Shown here piece after piece: positions 58,530 through 64,000 of a stretch of DNA of 64,000 nucleotides. The notes under the pieces were generated by a model, which was not told the origin of the DNA, ran no database searches, and saw nothing but the letters and a program-made list of their open reading frames with translations. The position numbers and the translations under genes were made by a program. The first letter of the stretch is position 1, and every line of letters starts with the position of its first letter. Source of the stretch: Filosporella fistucella (lineage: Eukaryota > Ascomycota > Leotiomycetes > Helotiales); assembly GCA_030077755.1 (NCBI GenBank), contig JAQJZZ010000001.1:1240001-1304000 (forward strand). Direction: 5' to 3'.

Positions 58530-60000
58530 CTATAGTTCGTTCACGAAGCCTCGAATCTCCTCTTGTAATATCCCAACCGCACGCGAATCATGCCAGAAAT
58601 GACCCGCCCCTTCAACCTCCACATACCTGAAGCATTCATTCCCCTCAGCTTTCTCACATCCCTTTAGCCTCTCAGCCCAAGCCCTCAATTTCTTGACACT
58701 GACAAAAATGTCGTCGTCTCCAAATAGAGCTAAAGTAGGATCAATTGAGAATTTCATTTCATGCTCAGGTACCGTATCTTTATTAAATGCTTTAGAGCTG
58801 AACAATGTCGCTAATCCATGTACCCAGCCTTGAAGAGGAGAGACGAGAAGATACGCGAATTGTACTCCGTCTATGATTCCCGGCACAGCTTTGCATGTTT
58901 CAACAGGGGCTGTCTCTTCATCTCCTGGGAGTGAAAATTGCGAATCATGTCCCGCACTCATATGTGAAGAAGCAGTCGAACCTTTCGTATCCCGTCTCCT
59001 CGGAGAATATCTCTTCGGACGCCCGATCGACCGTACCCTGTCGATACTTTTCCGTACCATTTCCGGGGCTTCAATGGCGAAGGAATTGCGAGATCTGTAG
59101 GAGTCATGGCTTGCTCGCCGTAAATCCTCGTCGCCACCCATTCGTACCCCACTGGTTTTTCGCAGCTTTGGGCTGTGTAGAATATCATCTGCATGGAGAC
59201 TTCGACCTCGCCGGTGGGAAATTGTCTGGAGGAGGGATGAGATTTGGGCGTTGATTATACGATTTTGCTCCGCTGCTAGAGAATCGGCTCGAAGACGTAT
59301 TTCGGCATGTGATGATCCTTGGGCAGGTGTTTGGAAGTCTGGGATGATGGAGCTGATCATTGGTGGTAGGAGAGTCGTTATTAGAGCTCCGTATGAGTAT
59401 CCTGCCAGTAACAGACATGGCTTGGAGTTTGCAGAACTTTGCCCTTCTCTTGGAAAGGGGAAGTCAGTAGTGAGGTGCGAAAGACCGGCTGTTCGAGGCG
59501 GTGGTAATGCATGAGATGGGACAGGACTGAGATCATGTAGCTCGGGATTCGATCGCGTGTGTCTAGGCAAGCTGGCAGGCAATGGTAGCGGAGACAAGTT
59601 ACGGAGGTAGTACAGCATGAAGCCAATGAAGGAGATATAATCATTCTGTTCGGATTTCCCTTGCCATGATGTTCGTCCTTTCGAGGTACCTGCCCCTCTT
59701 CACGAAGTCAGAAAATCATGTAATCCAACGACTTGGATATAAATACCGGAAGTTGAACGTTCCCACGACAAATCCAGCCTTCAGTAACAGATTCGTAATT
59801 ATTCCCACCACCGGATCATCCATACACCCTCCTAAAGGAGCATACGGATGTGCGACAATTGCAGCCTTCCTGTTCCAATCTGCCAGCTGCGCAACTGTAT
59901 TCGGGCACAATGAGGCAGGGTGAAAGACCCGACAATCGAGGATCATTCCATCCTGTATAGAGGGGATCGTGAATTGTAGTGTTGGTATCGGTTGGGGCAT
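58530..60000 (-). CDS. Alpha/beta hydrolase with a large internal insertion
   Basis: Two exons: 60000-59747 and 59697-58530 (intron 49 nt), giving 473 aa. The start ATG 60000 (MPQPIPTLQFTIPSIQ) was chosen because the only upstream in-frame codons contain a stop. The fold is of the alpha/beta hydrolase superfamily: AAIVAHPYAPLGG, FNFRGAGTSKGRTSW, the nucleophile elbow LAGYSYGA (GYSYG), the acid-bearing FGDDDIFV, and the catalytic His in GAGHFWHD. Between the nucleophile and the acid there is an insertion of roughly 110 residues, R/S/P rich (SPKLRKTSGVRMG, RRRDTKGSTASSH), probably disordered. Known as an uncharacterised ascomycete family; the substrate is unknown. Convergent with pyruvate kinase. 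Confidence 0.82.
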
Positions 60001-60563
60001 GTTGACAATGGCCAACTTCAAGCCCCGAGGTTGTCGTTTCTCATCCGGTGGAAGAGGCAAATGTTCGTCTTCTGGAGATCATCTTGGATATACGTTGTTG
60101 CAGGAAGCGGTGGTGAGTGTGTTGACGGCGAGTGGCACAGGAAAGCTACCTATGTCATGGTGAGGGCTGGACCGTCTGGGCATCACTGGGGTTCCTGTTC
60201 TGGCTTCGGCATTGGCATTTAGGTTATGAGTAAGCATGCATTACCGACAATGGTGTACAGGGAAAAGGAAGGGTGAAGAGGGGAGTGATCTCTCTTTCAT
60301 CTTTTCTTGATCCATATAGCTGATGCGTACAATTTGTTATTCAAATGCTGGTTTCGATTTACATTTCCTATATTTGAAGTCCCTTTCAGCCCATTACTGA
60401 ATTTCTTCGCCCGATTCTCCATGATTTCTTCCCTATGTCCATTTAATGCGCTGTTTCTCTTCATGTTCTCCGTCTCCCTCATGATATACATTGCTCTTCA
60501 CAGTTGATATGCCCTCGTTCACAAGCCAGAGTCTGTTATCCATTTTCTCCGTATGCGAAATTT
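60001..60563. other. Intergenic, promoter of the hydrolase
   Basis: About 560 bp. No gene. The plus strand from 60310 to 60510 carries a hydrophobic-looking frame without support. Confidence 0.35.
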
Positions 60564-62031
60564 TCAAGCTTCCTTACCCCCAATCCCAAGCTTTTGTTGT
60601 ACCTTTCGTATCTTCTTGTTCATGCTCGAGTTCGTTCCACCGAATAAGAAATGAATAAATAGATACAGCATGGCAATCAGCTGCATTATCGAGAATAAGA
60701 GAACGATTGAAATCAGGATTGCGATCTATCGTGGCGTCAATGGCTGTTTCACGGAAACCCGAGGATAAGAAGTCTTACCACTGGCTTTTGGATAATTGGC
60801 GCTTCATTAATACGGTCGATCAACTGTTCTGCAACGGACAGCACTTTATTTGGTATAATTTTGACCGGGTTTACCATCTCCTCTGGTATTGTGATGAGAT
60901 TGCTCGACTTATGGTGATGGAGTTGATTCGTATGCCTGTGCATATCACCATGGTGGTGCTGGTGAGCCATTATGCGTGTATTTGCCAGCCAAGAGTCAAC
61001 CCGAAGAGATTCGCACACCTTTTAGAATTCTTCCACTGTACAGGGCAAAAGAATTCGTGGGGTTTGCCCTAAGTCCATCCTATAGCTTATACGCAACTAG
61101 TGATGCTATCCTTCATACTTAGGACCCAGCGATCGCATTAGGGAAAGATACTTACCAGTCCGGTCCCTCTTTCGGGCTCAAGTGCGTCAAAATTCTCCAT
61201 GACAAGTCCTTTTTCACAATCTACTTCAGATATTTCGACTACTCGTGGTGGTTGTGCGAGGTATAGGTCAAAACATGCACAAATTATGATAGTAAGCAAA
61301 ATTGCCTCTGCCCAGATCCAGAGCATTTTCTTGAGAAATGCTACCAGGATGTCCTACTCCCATCAGTCAATGAAATAAAAACTTATCACAAGATTAAACT
61401 CACAGATACCATTATTGCATCTTCCTCGGAAAGAGAAAAGTGTCTGCTGATCTTATAAAACGCAAGGAAATGAATAACATCTCCAATCACTTCACCCAGG
61501 TCGAACCCGTACAAAGTCCACGAATACTCCATTCTCAAAAATCTAGAAGTGTCTCGGTGTATTTCTGATCGAGATGTGAACAGAGCAGGTACATGAGTAT
61601 ACATCTATCAAAATACTGACGACGCCACGCTAGCATCCATTAAGGTAGCCCAGCCCTAGCTAACCATCCTTTCCACTCTCTCCATTTCATTCATCCAGTG
61701 CATGACATCTTCCCCTACTGTATCTTCTAGAACCCATTCGTCCCACGGGGTAAGATTTTCGGGCTCAACTTGAGCGTGTGGAGGTTCATATTCACTATCT
61801 CGGTTCCGAAGTCTTTGTCTCTGGCGCATGTTCCGAATGTGCCCTACGCAGAAACCTGCCAGGGAAGCAAGTAATACTGAAATAATCAGATACACGTAGG
61901 CGAGCCTCTAAATAGCGTAAGCCGATATATTATGCAGTGTGTATTTTACTTACTCGGATAGTGCTGTATGGATCAAGCAGAGAAGGTAGAGGCAGAGGCA
62001 TATTATGTGCCGGCGTGACCATGATGGCCAT
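60564..62031 (-). CDS. Unknown three-TM protein, six exons
   Basis: Exons: 62031-61954, 61907-61665, 61604-61404, 61353-61156, 61018-60779 and 60725-60564, 373 aa; every intron is phase 0 and all 374 codons stay open. Three strongly hydrophobic segments: about residues 27-50 (LAYVYLIISVLLASLAGFCV), 184-206 (MLWIWAEAILLTIIICACFD) and 321-348 (IAILISIVLLFSIMQLIAML). Between them are acidic soluble parts (DEWVLEDTVGEDVMHWMNE, LGEVIGDVIHFLAFYKISRH) and a His-rich loop (HQHHHGDMHRHTNQLHHHK). I do not recognise the family. Uncertain points are the second junction (donor GTTAGC) and the fifth exon acceptor (AAAAG before 61018); alternatively two genes could be present, the second starting at an ATG near 60967. 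Confidence 0.5.
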
Positions 62032-63464
62032 TTCGTAGTATAGATTTAGGCCTGAAAGTTTGAATTAGATGTAATTTCTGAGCACTTGAAACATCGTTGA
62101 ATATAGGGATGGCAAATTGAGAGATGATTGTTCGGAAAGTAAAAAAAATAGGCTATCGAGCTAGTTCGTTGTAGGAGCCAGAATTGAGGTAATGCTATTC
62201 CTTATTTGTAGATGACGCAACAAGAGTTTTGCAGATGAAATCATTATTGATTTGAGCTGCCAATAGCTAGTGACGGAAACCTTGCCTGGAGCTGACCCAG
62301 TCAAGCTCCCGTTCAAAAAATTATGCGAATTCGTGAACACTCTGCCCGGCTTTTGTTCGATGTAAGCTCACATTGCGAGACTCTCTACCCTCAAGTCAGT
62401 GCTATGTCTGCGACAGTTTCCGCTTTCTTCTAGCCTTAACAATCTAATATAAATCGTGCCCTGCTAAACTGAAATCAGTAACGGCGGCCTGTGTCAGGAA
62501 AATGACGTTCGGTCGATAATGCTTCCTTCTTTTCCATCCTATGTCCTCTCTGTGCAACTACCTGTCGTTGCTTGAGAAAGGGAAAATATGCCAGATTCCT
62601 GTGAAGTAGATCTTCGTGCCGTATTGAGATAAAACTGGGATCTATACCATCCTCCAGCAACAATGTGCCATCGCCGTACCATGACCCGGCCTTGTCTTGA
62701 CATGCGAGCTGCCACACCGGCATCCATGTGTATTGATTAGGCCATGTTCCCCTCTTCTGGAATCTGACGTTGTTCGGGCAGTGTATGAACTCGATGCCTA
62801 GCAGTGCTTGCCTTGAGGTCAGCCGCTGAGCAAGGCCTTAGAGCTCGGCGCTTTCGATAGATGAAGGCTTGAAAAAAAGGAGTAGAGCTGTAGTAGACAG
62901 TTGTTCTCGCTCCTTGGGAGGTGAATTATTGCTATTCCCTGCATCTGTCGACCGAGGTGCTTCGCAGCCGCCGAGGTTCTTTGCCAAAGACATTGGCGTG
63001 TCTTAAAAATGATGTGAATGTGAAAGAAACAAGACATTGTAGTTGAAAACTTAGAGGATGATCTGAGAAACGGTGGAATTGAACCTTACGTCCAATCATT
63101 TTTTTCTGTTGGAGGAAAGAGCTAACCTGACATACTTTACGCAAAGAAACGTTGCTTGTAATGCTTAATGTGCGATAAATGAACGAAAATGTAAAGGGTG
63201 AAACGAATCCCCGAGATCACTGATATATTGATCACGACGTCAGAGAGCCCTAATTTTCAATATAGGAACGCAGGAGGAATGTAGAGCAGATTGTGTTCCT
63301 GCTCGACATCATTTCGTTTATTGCGTTCCTGTGATTCAAGCCTCATGACTGGGCCGTAATGAATGTCTGGAATGCAGGATATGAGATAGAAATCCCGACA
63401 AGAGCAAGATCGTCACAGCCGACAAATATCAATTACGATACATGGAATAAAGTACACGGCAGTT
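62032..63464. other. Intergenic, 1.4 kb, no confident gene
   Basis: Lies between the three-TM gene start and the Bud27-like gene end. A minus frame at 62475-62723 (82 aa, starting MPVWQLACQDKAGSWYGDG) has some protein character, but I could not place it in a family or find splice partners. No RNA gene identified. Confidence 0.35.
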
Positions 63465-64000
63465 CTATGATCTTGCCAATCTCGCTGCCTTGAACCTACT
63501 GACTTTCTTCGGACCACCTTCTTCCTCAGTAAACGGCACGATTTCGCTTTCTTCCTCCTTCAGAAACCCACCTTGTCGTTGTATCATCCTATTTCTCATT
63601 TTGTGATATTCTGTAGCGACTTCTTGGTTCAGGAGATGTGGATCAAACTCGTCGGGGGCTGATGCAGATACACCCACCGCAACATCGCGCTCAACGACTG
63701 TTGGTGCTAGTGTACGTCCTTCGGGGCCAGTTGGAACGGTGTTGGTATTATCTGCTGCCGGGCTGAACTGGATGGAAGTGGAAAACGGCTTCGGCGTCGA
63801 AGGCGTGGCGGGATAGAGTGGAAAATTCGTGTGTCCCGACGAGGCCAAGGGTCCGTTGACAACATTTGGAGCCTTAGATCTTGCTGCTTTGAATCGAGAT
63901 TGCTTTTGAGGTGTAGGTACTGCTGCTTGCACGGGTGCTGATCGCTCAATGATATCACTGACTGGCGCAACCTTTTCCCTGGTAGGAAGAGCTAGTTTCG
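63465..64000 (-). CDS. Bud27/URI-like protein, C-terminal part (runs off window)
   Basis: An open minus-strand frame from the window edge to the TAG/TGA at 63465; about 178 residues are seen and the N-terminal prefoldin part lies outside. The visible part is mostly disordered, with PTPQKQSRFKAARSK and, after a conserved EFDPHLLNQEVATEYHKMR helix, the terminal KKVSRFKAARLARS. These match the conserved C-terminal block (DUF3835) of fungal Bud27/URI unconventional prefoldins, which help assemble RNA polymerases and link to TOR signalling and translation. The repeated SRFKAAR element is a family hallmark. Confidence is for the family; full length cannot be judged. Confidence 0.75.
   Translation of the reverse strand, partial: KLALPTREKVAPVSDIIERSAPVQAAVPTPQKQSRFKAARSKAPNVVNGPLASSGHTNFPLYPATPSTPKPFSTSIQFSPAADNTNTVPTGPEGRTLAPTVVERDVAVGVSASAPDEFDPHLLNQEVATEYHKMRNRMIQRQGGFLKEEESEIVPFTEEEGGPKKVSRFKAARLARS

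Noticed and set aside
63061..63110. Possible tRNA from a GGTTCAATTCC-like T-loop
   Set aside because: No acceptor or anticodon stems could be formed around it.

Overview
The window is a stretch of nuclear chromosome from a filamentous ascomycete (Pezizomycotina). The evidence is short spliceosomal introns (about 45-100 nt) with GT...CTRAC/TRAC...AG signals in most genes, fungus-specific families (Zn2Cys6/fungal_trans regulators, DUF1769, DUF1748, lactose-permease-type MFS, Bud27/URI C-terminus) and moderate GC. Gene style is compatible with Leotiomycetes, but that placement is only an impression. Gene structures were built by hand from reading frames and splice sites, and every multi-exon model given sums to an open frame.

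Left part (1-14.4 kb), accessory in character: a small unknown two-exon gene (585-1029), a broken Zn2Cys6 regulator (2304-3388), a secreted GH39-like glycoside hydrolase (3636-5198) divergent from an intronless maltose/alpha-glucoside-type MFS permease (6178-7773), a C2H2 plus Zn2Cys6 transcription factor (8791-11895) and a six-intron lactose-permease-type MFS transporter (12403-14372). The hydrolase/permease promoter is dense in CreA-like SYGGRG motifs. This looks like a sugar release, uptake and regulation neighbourhood, though co-function is inference.

Middle part (16-44.5 kb): NIPA-type Mg2+ transporter, acyl-CoA dehydrogenase, intron-containing tRNA-Val(UAC), a membrane-anchored alpha/beta hydrolase, WDR6/Rtt10-like WD40 protein, DUF1769 protein, F-box protein, a 2.5-kb gene-poor gap, cupin protein, elongation factor Spt5, zeta-crystallin-like quinone oxidoreductase, a coiled-coil Atg28-like protein, and a sugar/polyol short-chain dehydrogenase.

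Right part (44.5-64 kb): a second F-box-like protein with an acidic tail, phosphopantetheine adenylyltransferase (CoA synthesis), a DCAF7/TTG1-like WD40 protein, a DUF1748 micro-protein spread over four exons, pyruvate kinase, another alpha/beta hydrolase, a novel three-TM protein assembled from six exons, and the 3' end of a Bud27/URI-like gene that runs off the window.

I saw no transposon, CRISPR, phage or secondary-metabolite backbone gene. The most unusual items are genes whose exons are too short for ordinary ORF calling (DUF1748, the three-TM gene, the 115-aa gene) and the sugar-gene neighbourhood with one intact and one decayed regulator.
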